Shown here in pieces: positions 47,589 to 59,312 of a DNA stretch of 64,000 nt. Position 1 is the first letter of the stretch. Each line of letters opens with the position of its first letter. The notes under the pieces were generated by a model, which searched no databases, was not told the DNA's origin, and saw nothing but the letters and a program-made list of their open reading frames with translations. The position numbers were made by a program, and so were the translations under genes. This stretch comes from Annulohypoxylon bovei var. microspora (lineage: Eukaryota > Ascomycota > Sordariomycetes > Xylariales > Hypoxylaceae): positions 124,001 to 188,000 of the forward strand of contig MU405219.1 of NCBI GenBank assembly GCA_022836615.1. The letters run 5' to 3'.

Positions 47589-50500
47589 ATGGTAAGTCGT
47601 CATGCCCCTTTTCAGCTTCATGGATGATACTTCAACCACCGTATACCTGAGTATCCGCTAACTTGTTTATAAACCCGTGCAGTTCAAGAAGTCGTTTCCT
47701 TTCCGCAAGAAGAAGACCGATAACCGAGACGATTCTCCGGATTATCATGAAAGTCACGATGCTAAGTCAACGACCGCGGCACGAGAGACACCTTCGCCAT
47801 CAAACGCGTCCACAAATAGCAATGCCCAATCTCAGGATAGGTCATCGGGCGCTAGCCACGAGTTTCGCCATGCAAAGACCATGGACAGCCAATTCGCTCC
47901 CTCCTTAGGAAGCTCAGCGACATATCGCGGGTTTGAAGCATCGAGCAAGGACCCGTTAGGTTTAAAGGTCGTGCATCGACCTGTAGGGCAGCGTTTGGTG
48001 GACATCATCTTTGTTCATGGACTAGGAGGTAGCAGCCGCATGACATGGTCCCACGATCGCAATCCAGATTTCTTCTGGCCGTTAAAATTCTTGCCGCTCG
48101 AGCCGGACATCAACGAAGCCCGGATTCTGACTTTCGGATATAACGCAGATTTTCGTCCAGGGAGCGGCAAGAATAAGATGTCCGTTCTTGACTTTGCAAA
48201 AGATCTCTTATTTGATTTGAAGCATGCTCAAGATGAATCTACATTAGAATTGGAGGATTTAGGTATGGGAGATGTACGGTTAACCGTTCAATGAGTTTCT
48301 TTCGGACTAGGCTAATAGTGAATGCAGCGACCGATCATATTCATAGTACATTCCATGGGCGGACTTATTGTAAAAGAGGTACGGTTTGAGCACCTTGTAT
48401 GATAACCGTATATGACTATTGGCTAACATGATTTTGCGTTACTCCAGGCGTATATGCAGGGACAGAATGATCCAACCTACGAGTCCATCATCAAGGCGAT
48501 CTCGTCCATCATTTTTCTTTCTACACCGCATCGCGGTACAAATTTAGCCGATACTTTAAACCGCATTTTGCAGGTGTCTTTTGTTACTAGTCCTATGCAG
48601 TTTATTGCCGAACTTGCAGCTGGCTCGCAAACTCTCCAAAAGCTTAATGAGCAGTTCAGACATGCAGCTCCAAAGCTGCAAATTGTGTCCTTTTATGAGA
48701 CTCGTCCTACGACCATGTTCAAAAAGGCTCAAATAGTATGAACATCATTCAACTAAACACATAGGAGGTGCATCTGACCATTTATTTTCAGATGGTCCTA
48801 GAGAAGGACTCGTCCGTGCTGGGCTATCCCGGGGAGATCTCCAAGCCCCTCGACGCAGATCATCATGGGGTTTGTAAATATGCAAGTCCGGATGATCCGC
48901 GATACATCACTGTAAGAAATGTTCTTAAGACTTTGATTACGAAAGCCAAGACAAAGCGTAAGTTAATACATTTGGTTCAGTTACCTACCTAGGAATATAT
49001 TCTCTTTAAATATTTCGAAATCTAGGGGAGCTGATATATCAAACATGTGTAGAGAACCCCCCCGATACGGGTGCGCCATCTGTTGCCAGCTTTGAGGAAT
49101 ATCTTTCTGTCTTCGAGTCTTCTGATGCGGACTACAATTTCTTCCGCGATCGCTGGACTCCTGGTACATGCACATGGATTGAATCCAATGATTCTTTCAA
49201 CGCATGGATGCAGGATGTAAGCTTTAGACCCCGAGTTCTATGGGTAAATGGCAGTGCTGCAAGTGGGAAGTCGATCTTGTCTTCATTTATCATCAACCAT
49301 CTGGTTCAGCTTGGCCTGCCCTGCCAGTATTTCTTCATACGATTCATGTCCCAAGAGAAACGGGGATTGGGTATGTTGCTGCGGTCATTGGCTTGCCAAC
49401 TTGCCAACTCAACGCCAGCCTATGGAGATAAACTCCGCCGGCTTGAGGCGGCTGCTGCAGACCTGAAAACCGCAGATTCTCGGACGATCTGGCAGTGGTT
49501 GTTCAGGCAGACCCTTTTTCATCTGGACCACGGCTTCCCACTGTATTGGGTAATAGATGGCCTGGATGAGGCGGACCGGCCAGCCGCGTTGATTCGCCTT
49601 CTATCAGAACTAGAGCAAACAACTCTCCCTCTCCGTGTCTTAATTGTGAGCCGAAAAACTCACGAAATCTCATCGGCGTTTCAGAAACTAGCAAAGCAGG
49701 TAGAAACGGATACTATACGAGCCGAAGGGAATCTCATTGACTTCCGGTCCTATATTGACCACGAAATGGACCTAGCAGGTGATGCCGTATATAGAGAGGA
49801 GGTTACTCATCAATTACTCAACCGCGCCAAGGGCAATTTTCTGTGGTTGCACTTAGCAGTACAGAGGATCAACGCTTGTCACACAAGACCAGACGTCGAG
49901 AGAGCCCTCGAGGAACTCCCTTCTGGGATGGAAGCGTTATATAACCGGATGGCTGCATCTGTTCAGTCGCAGACAAATGTCAATGACCGGAACCTCGGCC
50001 TCAACATACTGGGTTGGACGACTTGTGCCCGACGGCTCTTGAGCGTCGACGAACTTGGTGACGCCTTGGAGAATGATGGCGTTCTTGAGATTCATAGAAC
50101 AATAGGAGACCTCTGTGGTGGCTTCGTCACTGTCGACCACGAGGGAAAGGCTACTATGACTCATGAGACGGCTCGAGAGTATTTGGTGCGCGGAGGTAAA
50201 AGTCGTGGTTTGCTGGGCATCAACCCTAACACTACCAACGATACGCTATTCAAGCGATGCATAGCACGGCTAACGGATACGAGCCTACGAAGCCAGATTA
50301 ACCGCAACCGACCACCTGCGCTGCTTAGCTATGCTATGTCTTCATGGTCCCACCACCTTGTCCACGGATCAGTTACCAACCCAGATATCTTAGAAATTAT
50401 CATGAACTTTCTCGGGAGTCCGCATGTTCTCACATGGATACACGTCGCTGCCAGGGCAAAGGACCTTAGAGCTTTGGTGACTGCCTCGCGCCACTTAGTC

Positions 50501-52909
50501 GAAGTTGCCTTTAAGTTGCGGAGGATGGAGGTCGAAGAATCTCCTATACAACGTCAAGCTGCCGCAGTCGTTGAAGGCTGGGCCACCGACTTTGTAAAAA
50601 TCGTGGGGAAATTCGGCAACAACTTGAGAAAACACCCTGATGCAATTTATAAGCTTATACCTCCATTCTGCCCCGAAGACTCCATGATCTATCAACAATT
50701 CGGTCGCAAAGAGAGTCGGTCGCTTCAGATCTCTGGATTCACAGCCACTAGCTGGGATGACTGCCTCGCCCGTTTTACCCTGGCTCAGGGGGTTGTAGCA
50801 TCTTCGGTGATTGCTGCTGGCAGTCGAATTGCAATTCTTACTGTTATTCGGAAATTAAGTCAGATTATCATTTATACTGCGGCGACATTCGAAGAGCAAC
50901 GTCGGATAACGCATCCGGAACGCGTTTTAACTATTCAAAGCAACAAGCTTGGCGATCTTCTCGTCAGCTACGGTTACCTAACGACAAGGTTATGGAACGT
51001 AGCAACAGGAGAATGCCTTAAGATAATAAAAAATCCCCCTAAACGTCCACGACCGCACAGCATTCTATTCGATGAGAAGCGCGGACTAGTTCTAGTTTGT
51101 TTCGAGGATAGATCTACTAGAACCTTCTCTCTCGAAGACGATGGCATAGAGGAATATGAGCTTCTGGTGCAAATCGATGAACAAAGCTTAGATGATACCA
51201 CCGTCAGTTTTCCCACAGTCACTTCTATCAGCCCAGATGGCAATATGGTCGCATTTGGGTACCGTAATCATCCGGCTACAGTTTGGGAATTGGAACCACC
51301 CATGCTGATCGGGCAATGCAGCATTCCCCTGAATGAGAATGACATGACTACTGAAGTTAATACATGGGGTGAGGTTTTCCGGTTGGCATGGCATCCACAC
51401 TCTGGCGAGGTCATTGGTCTCAATATGGTGGGACTCCTGTTCATCTGGGATCCCTATGAGGAGGAGGCCAGTACAACTGTCCACACAGGCGCAGACAACT
51501 TCACAATTAGCGCTGACGGGTCTCTAATAGCTACAGGGGATGCAGTTGGCGCAGTCAAGGTGTATTCAACCGCTGACTTCTCGATGTTGTATCAGCTTGC
51601 ATCGCAGGATCCTGTTCTTTACATCTGCTTCAGTACCGACTCTAGGAGACTTTACGATATACGAGGATCTTACGGCAACGTATGGGAGCCTAATACTTTA
51701 ATTCGTCTCGCAGATTGTTCAGATCACAACAGTAATAGTGATTCTCATAGCGAAACCGAAAGCCTCGCCAAAGTATCTCTTTATGCTGAACATCATTTTG
51801 CTAGAGTTGACGATGTTATCGCATTGTCTGGCCAGTCAGTTGGACCACTGTATTGTTATGGAACAGAAGATGGCATTGCCGTCCTCTGTGAAACAGGACG
51901 AGGCAAAATTGCCGAGTTAGAGAGATTGACAAGCTACATATCCATCGAATATGTGGCTTGGAGCGAAGACGGACGCTTGGTTGCACTTGTTGATCTCAGT
52001 GGACGTCTTACGGTTAAAAGAATAACTCGCTCTACTGAGAAGTCAGGTTCCTGGGACGTGTCCGCCGAGTTTGATATTGTTATTCCACAAGAACAAGGCC
52101 ACATCAACCAGGTTATGTTCCATGCTACAGGCCAAAAACTACTATTATGCACGCCAACGATTCTATTCTCGATAGATCTTAGATCTAGATCCTTGAAGGA
52201 GTCGAAGCTTGAGTCCTCAATGTCAAAGGTGAAGTGGACAAACCATCCTACAGTGTCAGATACTCTTTTGGGATTTGGTAATACCAAAGTGTACGTCTTT
52301 AGCTGGACTGACCTTCGAGAACGCGAAGTGTACAGCTATTTTCCGCCTCGGATCGGAAGATCGTCAACAATCACGGCTCCATCGTTTGCGCGTGGGCATA
52401 CAGGCAGTTTCCAGAATGACACTGAAACGCTTGGAAGGTTGATCTCTTGTACCGACTCGCCATATATCCTGCTAGAAATATCATCTTCCACAGCCTCGGG
52501 TCACCTGGAGAACCAATACCTACTAATTGACGTAGACAACATGCAGAGGGACTCCTCAGAAGAGGGATCGAACCATGATCCCTTATTCCTTACATATATG
52601 CCCTTACCGCAGGAGGTTGCTTCTCGAATACGCGAACCACTCGCATTTCTATCACGTAGGAGGCTTGCGTTTCTCGACGTCGACAAGTGGATTTGTACTT
52701 GGCGCCTACCAGTTTCTGCTCCAGCAAGGTTTCAAGGCAGGAAAGCGTCTGAATCGGGTGTTGGCGCTATTGAGCAGTATTACTTTCTTCCCGGGGACTG
52801 GGTTACGAGTAATGAGACTCGGCTATGCACAATTACCCCTGATGGGACATTACTTTGCCCCAAAAATGGAGATGTAGCCACTGTTCAGGCTGCAAAGTTA
52901 CGAAAGTAA
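47589..52909 (+). CDS. NLR-like STAND protein: alpha/beta hydrolase - NACHT - WD40-like repeats (6 exons)
   Basis: Proposed exons: 47589-47591 (ATG only), 47683-48273, 48328-48378, 48448-48735, 48792-48957 and 49026-52909; 1660 residues, all junctions in phase. Residues 1-90 are basic, then Ser/Asn-rich. An alpha/beta hydrolase domain follows, with IIFVHGLGG (about 109-117) and nucleophile elbow VHSMGG (about 205-210, split between exons 2 and 3), then LSTPHRGTNLAD; it resembles SERAC1/SesB-type lipase-like effectors. NACHT: Walker A GSAASGKS (about 440-447) and Walker B LYWVIDGLDEA (about 540). After a helical region, the C-terminal half has divergent WD40-like blades (ISPDGNMVAFGYRNHPATVW; ISADGSLIATGDAVGAVKVY). 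Such proteins are fungal counterparts of NLR receptors: repeats sense a ligand, NACHT oligomerises, the N-terminal enzyme acts. Ligand and lipid substrate unknown. The ATG-only first exon is the weakest part. Confidence 0.9.
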
Positions 52910-53977
52910 GGGAAATGACAGCATATTTGCTAGAAATTATCTATTGCATACCTTAGGTAGGTATAGGCTAGGTTAAAGTGCCCGTCGAAGGCTTAATGTA
53001 ATACTTACCTCCTAGTACACCTCGGACTTGGGGTTTCCCTACAACTTTAAGGGGCTCTCGGAGGTATTCACTTATGTTCTATCTAGAATATCATTGTTTC
53101 TTCAGATCTAACAACAAATTCTTAGATGTATAGGTACCCCCGCCCCTTTAGTACCGTACTATATACCTCATCTCCTCCATATCACCTTATATACACCTTG
53201 ATATTTTAGATTTATAAAAGACAATCTGCGACCACCTAGGCAATTATCTCACCTAAATCAACCCAAAGAATTTATATTTTCATGATGCCCTTGAAATATT
53301 GTGATTATTCGCTTGTAGTGGTTAGATTGTCATACAGGGGTTAGAGACGCGATTGTTGGTATCGCATATACGAGCGTTAGCACAGGATGCAAGAAGCTAT
53401 TGGATAAGATTAGTCATAAGATATAACCTAGGTTGTTAGAACCAAGAGGTCTGAATATTGAACCAACAGGAAATAGAGGGCGCTTACAGCGCGAAGCAAC
53501 AGCATACAGACTGAAGTTAAATAGGTCAACAGATCCCCTTTCTCCAGGAACGAGGAATCAAGGGCTTTAGGACCATAGCTAATTATTATACTGAATTTGA
53601 TCCACCTGCATCTATCCAAGCCCTTATATTAAGCCCTTACCACATAGATTCAATCGACGTACATAATCCGGGCGAGGCGATATCCTAAAACGCATCTACC
53701 AGGAGGTAGATATGATTTCAGGAATTAACACCTAACGGACGACCAATTTGATCTTTGACCCAGACTTTCGCATCATTTTGATGTCACGTGTATAGGCTGC
53801 CGAGTTTAGGAGGTGATAAATTGTTCTGTCTACCGGTTTCGGCAAAAACCATGCATCCCATCCCATCTTGTATTTATCGAGCCAACATCGACCTTGGCAA
53901 ATTCTGTCGCTAACACTTTACATTTCTAAGAGACCAAGACTGACAAACCGAAATTTTGCAAATAATCTTCGTCAATT
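52910..53977. other. Intergenic, promoter of the MFS gene
   Basis: No gene recognised. TAGGTAGGTATAGG near 52,955 belongs to the dispersed TACCTA family. Confidence 0.4.
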
Positions 53978-55477
53978 ATGGCCGTCGAGAAATCTGCCCA
54001 GCCAACTCTTAAAGATGGCAACACATCTACTACAAGCCGTGAGCTTCAAGAATTATATTCGGTGTTTTCGGCTGCGCAGCAAACTTATCTGACCTACCTA
54101 CTTGGTTTCACGATGATTCTGTCTACCCTGACAGCAACAATATACTTTCCCCTCATTCCCATGCTCAGCAAACAATTCCACGTTTCCATCCAAGCCATAA
54201 ACCTTACCATCACAGTTTACGCGGTCGTACAGGCTGTATCGCCGGGGATATTCGCCTCCGTTGCTGATTCATTCGGACGTCGGCCAGTTCTGTTAGTTCT
54301 TGTTGCTTTGTACGCCTTAGGAAGCCTGGGCCTCGCGCTCAATAGAGACAACTACGCCGCTCTAATCGCACTGCGTGCTTTGCAGAGCATCGGCGGTTCT
54401 GCTATACCAACTCTTGCTTATGGAATTGCCGCCGATGTCGTACCTACTGCTGAGCGGGGACGCATGCTTGGACCCATGCTATCAACATGCAACGGGATAT
54501 CCGCAGTGGGGCCCGTAATTGGAGGCGCTGTGGCTCTGGGAACCAGTGGTGTGCAGTGGGTTTTCTGGGCGCTGCTCATCATATCTGTCCTCTGCTTTCT
54601 AGTCGCCGGCTTCACGTTGCCTGAGACAGCCCGATGTGTTGTCGGTAATGGTAGCAAGCCTGCCGTGGGTATTTGGAGGACATGGTGGTCCCTGATCCGA
54701 AGCGGCCAAACCAAAGAAACGGATTCCATCTCAGGGGCTTCTGACCCTCAAGTTACTGGGAAAGAAAAATGGCGGCCTGGCATAGCCTTCGCCTCTCTCC
54801 GTATCCTTCTCTACAAGGATGCCTCTGCGGTGCTATGGATGGTGGCCTTGACGTATTCAATCTACTACACGTTCCAGGTTGCCATTCCAGTCATCTTCTC
54901 GGAGATTTATTCTTATAACGAGCTCGAGATAGGGCTCGTGTTTCTTCCGGGGCTGGCAGGGATGACAATTGGCGGCATGATTGCTGGAAAGCTCGTGGAT
55001 ATAAATTACGCCGTGGTTGCGAAAAAACACAACTTTTCCGCAGAGAACAATCTGCACGACCTTGGAGAGTTTCCAATCGAAGCGGCTAGATACCGTAACT
55101 GTTTAGCCTTCGTTGTTTTCGAGACAATCCTCATAATCGGTTATGGCTGGGCGGTGTATTATCGAGTACATCCCGCAGCTCCTATTGTTCTGCAGTTCTT
55201 CATCTGTGCAATATCGACACTATTAAGTCACACAGCGAGTGCCTTATTGGTTGATCTGTTTCCGGGAAAATCAAGCACCGCTTATGCCTCCGGGCAGATT
55301 ATGAGATGCGGAGTCAGTGCCGCTTCAGCTGCTGTGCTTCAGCCACTAGTTAATGCGATGGGATACGGGTGGTACTTCACCCTTTTTGCTCTATTTGTTG
55401 GAATCTTTGGGGTTATATCCGTGTTCATTAGTCGGCTGAAAGGAATGCAATGGCGCCAGAAAAGATGTTCTGTGTAG
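53978..55477 (+). CDS. MFS drug:H+ antiporter-type exporter (DHA1-like, 12 TM)
   Basis: A single exon of 499 residues. Hydrophilic N-terminus, then membrane segments starting with YLLGFTMILSTLTATIYFPLIPML. Motif A in the loop between TM2 and TM3 reads ADSFGRRPVLL. RALQSIGGSAIPTLAYGIAADVV is a TM4 pattern of the DHA1 family, and MLGPMLSTCNGISAVGPVIGGA resembles motif C of antiporters. A central loop of about 60 residues is followed by six more segments. Closest by eye to Qdr/Flr1-type multidrug exporters in the plasma membrane; the natural substrate cannot be deduced. It lies between the NLR-like gene and the catalase/oxidase genes, so export of a reactive or toxic metabolite is conceivable but unproven. 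Confidence 0.92.
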   Translation: MAVEKSAQPTLKDGNTSTTSRELQELYSVFSAAQQTYLTYLLGFTMILSTLTATIYFPLIPMLSKQFHVSIQAINLTITVYAVVQAVSPGIFASVADSFGRRPVLLVLVALYALGSLGLALNRDNYAALIALRALQSIGGSAIPTLAYGIAADVVPTAERGRMLGPMLSTCNGISAVGPVIGGAVALGTSGVQWVFWALLIISVLCFLVAGFTLPETARCVVGNGSKPAVGIWRTWWSLIRSGQTKETDSISGASDPQVTGKEKWRPGIAFASLRILLYKDASAVLWMVALTYSIYYTFQVAIPVIFSEIYSYNELEIGLVFLPGLAGMTIGGMIAGKLVDINYAVVAKKHNFSAENNLHDLGEFPIEAARYRNCLAFVVFETILIIGYGWAVYYRVHPAAPIVLQFFICAISTLLSHTASALLVDLFPGKSSTAYASGQIMRCGVSAASAAVLQPLVNAMGYGWYFTLFALFVGIFGVISVFISRLKGMQWRQKRCSV

Positions 55478-56571
55478 ATAGTATATCGACTAACCTACCG
55501 TACCTACTTTAACATGCGATTAAGTGAATAAGAATAGAAATTTGCTTATGATTTAATTTAATAATGCCCTTCATTTTGATAAGCAGCCAATCGTCATTGG
55601 GTAACTGTAGAAACTTTGAGCTGCGTGAAGTTCTCAACCCTAATCCTAACCCTCACAAAATAAGATGCTGCTTACATAATTACGAGTTCTTCAGTCAGAC
55701 GGATGGCGTATCAGTTAATTTATACCATTTCGATTAATTAGTCGCACTTAATTGAATCCAATTAATCTTGGGCGTTTTTGACAATTTCTTTTGCGCTTTT
55801 GCAACCAGTTGATATTATTATTTTAATGTGATGACTAATCCACCTTAGAGACTCGGAGGTTTACCCCTGAGCCCCTATGCTTACGTAAGCTTCTGAATCT
55901 CCTACTAAGTACAGGCTATTCCTACCCTCGTCATCATTACTAACGGTCATTCGAATCGTCTTGCGACGCTTATTGCCATTGTTAAGGAGATCAATCAAAT
56001 GAATTCTGGAAGTTTGTGTTGCCTGGGTCCTATATATAAAATAGGGAATCAGCAGAAGTGCAGCACTTTATCACTAATAAACGTCGAGTAACGATGACTT
56101 GAAAATTATGACAAATAATCTCACAGAATAAGCGGAAGACATATTTTACGATCAAGGTGGTGTGAATAGAATAATAGGGATAGTGTCGTACACAGCTAGT
56201 TTGTAGTGAAGGGCGACACAAACCTATGCCAAGGATGTTGGTATCTACCTACATACCTACATATATTAGGCGGCTAAAAGCGGAGAAAGATGAATTTATT
56301 TAAGATCTTATGCTGACACGGCTTTTTGGAGTTGCATTTAGACCTGTACAACAATCAATTGACCAATGAAGGCTGTTTCCAAGACAAGTAAGACTAAGCC
56401 ACTCACTCAATCCAGAACACGATGCTTTATGGTACAGATCTTGCAATAAGGTTTTGTCTTAGGATCTGTTCCACTAAGAAACGACTCTACGGCAAGACTA
56501 TTTTGAAGTCCTTTACTAGTACCGTTCTAGGCTGAGTGAAAGTCTCACTTTCCTTATCGCGACAACACGCC
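55478..56571. other. Intergenic with telomere-like remnant
   Basis: Contains AACCCTAATCCTAACCCTCAC (55,636-55,656) followed by GCTTACATAATTACG, related to the repeat cluster at 45.4-45.6 kb. No gene. Confidence 0.45.
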
Positions 56572-57033
56572 ATGGGCTCCGAATCTGACATCCTTTCGGC
56601 TTAGTCGTATCGAGTGTCCCACAGGAACGTGGATGCTGCCGCATGATTTCGAGATCGTGATGCAGCACGTCGATGGTCTAGAGGGCCCTGGTTGGCATAT
56701 GCTCCGCGACACCACTGAACGCCTGATCTTCTGGGAGGGCTGGGGCTACTTGGGAGCTTAGATAGTGTTGAGAAGATGGAAAATAGGTGTCGAACAGGGC
56801 AGGAAATCACCGACAATCCATTTTTACTTAACGAAGAGTATGACGTGGCAGGAGGTTGGGCGTGTGGTCGCGGGAATGAGTGTCAAGATTGGTCTTGGCG
56901 CTATGTGGCATTTTTGGGTCAATTTGGGATGGAGATTTTTGAGGATGTTGTCACTCTTCTGAACTGGTATAAAAAGCACGGTGAGCCAATCGAGCAGGAT
57001 TTCACAGTTATTGCGGAGGAAGTCAAATCTTGA
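56572..57033 (+). pseudogene. Decayed protein-coding gene of unknown function, two frameshifts
   Basis: Three pieces of protein-like sequence lie in order in shifting frames. MGSESDILSA starts at 56572; the next frame reads RIECPTGTWMLPHDFEIVMQ and HMLRDTTERLIFWEGWGYLG up to about 56,760; a third frame holds DSVEKMENRCRTGQEITDNP, then GWACGRGNECQDWSWRYVAF and a proper stop at 57033. No GT-AG intron fits the junctions, since there is almost no GT between about 56,735 and 56,775, so single-base indels are the simpler reading. The family is not recognised; Trp and Cys content suggests a folded domain. Inverted telomere-like motifs lie on both sides (55,636 and 57,100). Confidence 0.45.
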
Positions 57034-57416
57034 AAAGACAAGAGAACTGGACGGTAGTTGAGCTACATATCAATAGACTACCTGCATGCATCTCATTGAG
57101 GGTAAGGGTTAGGGTTATGACAAAGGTTAGGGTGGGGTTGTTACGTAAGCTATGGGATTAGATCAATTCTCCGCTCATTTCAAAGCAAAGTTAAAACCTA
57201 ATAACAACAACCACATTCCCACTCCATTACACCTGGCACCGCGGTAGACCACGCCGCGCTTACATCAGAATGAAATTCCGAGAATTATTAACTTGGAATC
57301 AACATTATTACCACTATCAGTTTGAATGCGGGCATATCGCTGAGCTAAGAGACTTGTTTTGAGTAGGTACCAATCTATCTGCCAATGTCGCATACACAGC
57401 CGTGATCCCTGCAGGA
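57034..57416. other. Intergenic with telomere-like motif
   Basis: Contains GAGGGTAAGGGTTAGGGTTA and GGTTAGGGTGGGG (57,099-57,137), inverted relative to the copy at 55,636. No gene. Confidence 0.45.
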
Positions 57417-59312
57417 TCAGTATTGCAAGTTCCACTTCTTGTTAGCAAAGAGGTCGAAGTTTTGAGAGCCATTGCGAGTAGACTGCTTCATGGCATGCAA
57501 ATCCGCGATCTTCATGTTTTGCATCTTCGCCGTAACCTTGGGTGCCTCCGTCTCAGTAAACTTGGTTTCCGTAAGCTTGCCTTCAGTGGCATCCTGGATG
57601 CTTTGGCCTAGGTCTGGGTCGACTCGCCGAAACATATCTGGGAGATGATCAGTTAGCTTTCCTGTGTAGCTCGTGGTCGCATCGACTAGAAGGGGTGTAC
57701 TTACCGTAGGTTGTCATGCGGATTGTCTCATCCTCAACGGCGCTAAGGTGGCTAGCAACGTTGCTGATGAAGTTCTCTTGTTGTCCGGTCTGCCCTGCCA
57801 GTTCCTTTTGCCAGAAAATCCTGGCTTGGTCGAAGTCGACGTCCATAACCTCCGACTGCCAGTCCACGACGGTGCCGACCCAACACTCTTCGTCTGGCTG
57901 TGCATACTGGGCCGCTTTGCCATACGTCTCAGACGACGCGGGGTAATAGTTGGGTGTTGAACCAAGGTTGTAGAAGGCCGCGGCACCATCTCGAATGAGG
58001 GGATTGAAGCTCTTTTCGTTCCTGTTAACAGGAAGCTGAAAAAAGTTCGCACCGAGACGATGGCGCTGGGTGTCAGCGTAGGCGAGACAGCGCGTCTGAA
58101 GAACTAGACATTGATGCTTAGCACGAGACTCCTCCATAGAGATCCTTCAGAACACTTACTTGGGTCTGGCGATAAGGCCCACCCAGGAACGAGGTTCGTC
58201 GGGCTGAATGCGCTCTGCTCGCTATCAGCGAAGAAATTATCGACATTCTTATCCAACACAATCCTGCCAAACTTCCTTTTGGGAAAGTCTTCAAAAGGCA
58301 AAGTCTTTGTGGTATCGAATATGTTGATGTCATAGTCTGCTGCCTTTTCAGGGTCAATGATCTGCGCGTACACATCCCAGGATGGAGGGGGTCCGTTCTC
58401 TAGCTGGTTGAAGAGCGAGCGAGTGTGGAAATCGGGATCTTGCCCGGCAATTGCCTGTGCCTCTTCCGCGGTGTAATTCTCGATACCTTGGTTTGGCTTA
58501 ACGTGGATTTTCACGTATACAAATTTGCCATCCTAAGAGTGTTAATTGAAAATGAAGGTTATAATTAGATTAGGGCAGTCTTACGGCCGTGGTGAAGCGA
58601 TAGCTGTGGATGCTAAAGCACTCGGCGTGCTGGAAATCCTTGGGAGTAGCTCTATCACTGAACAGAAACATCAAAAAGTGAATGGCTTCTTGGTTATTGT
58701 TCATGTAATCCCAGAACATCGCATGGTCTGGCAAGCCGCTCTTTGGGTTACGTTTGGTGGCATGGGTGAATGATGGGAACTTGGCGCCATCGCGAATGGG
58801 GAAGACTGGGGTAGAAAGGAACAGCCAGTCAAGGATACCCTCATCAGTTCTAAGTTTGAAAGCAAAGCCTCTGGTGTCACGGACCGTCTCGGCAGAGCCT
58901 CGCTCACCAGCAACCGTCGAGAAGCGAGCGACGAGTGGGGTCGTCTGACCAACCTTGCCCAGAAAAGCAGCACTTGTGTATTGGGTAATATCATCAGTAA
59001 CTTCGAAGTAACCGGAGGCATTGAAGCCTCGGGCATGGACGAGGCGTTCAGGAATACGCTCGTGGGTGATATGTTGGATTAGCTCAAGGAGATTGACATC
59101 TTGTAAGAGCAGGGTTGCTCTTAGTTGATTGCCAATACGCTGGTCTGCCGCAGGCGATTCTACGGGAGCACCGTTGGTCGTCGTAATGACCTTGCCATCA
59201 GAGGGTGGCTCAACGTCCCTTCCGTTCGTCGTTCCATTCTGACCAGTATCGATAAATATGTGAATAATGGCTATGAATCAGGATAGGTACTCACCATCGT
59301 CATGGATGCCAT
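57417..59312 (-). CDS. Catalase-family heme protein lacking the usual distal Asn (5 exons)
   Basis: Exons (minus) 59312-59295, 59238-58585, 58532-58160, 58103-57705 and 57637-57417 encode 554 residues; introns of 52-67 nt keep phase. Conserved catalase features: distal His in HERIPERLVHARGFNASGYF, RFSTVAGERGSAETVRDTRG, FPSFTHATKRNP, FLFSDRATP, FSPTNLVPGWALSPDP and the proximal heme segment RCLAYADTQRHRLG with the Tyr ligand and its Arg. In ordinary catalases the distal Asn lies in GNNTPxFFIRD; here the aligned stretch is FLSTPVFPIRD, so neither Asn is present. Length and C-terminus suit small-subunit fungal catalases. It may still dispose of H2O2 poorly or have a changed reaction. No peroxisomal SKL-type tail (ends NLQY) and no signal peptide, so probably cytosolic. 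The first coding exon has only 18 nt. Confidence 0.9.
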
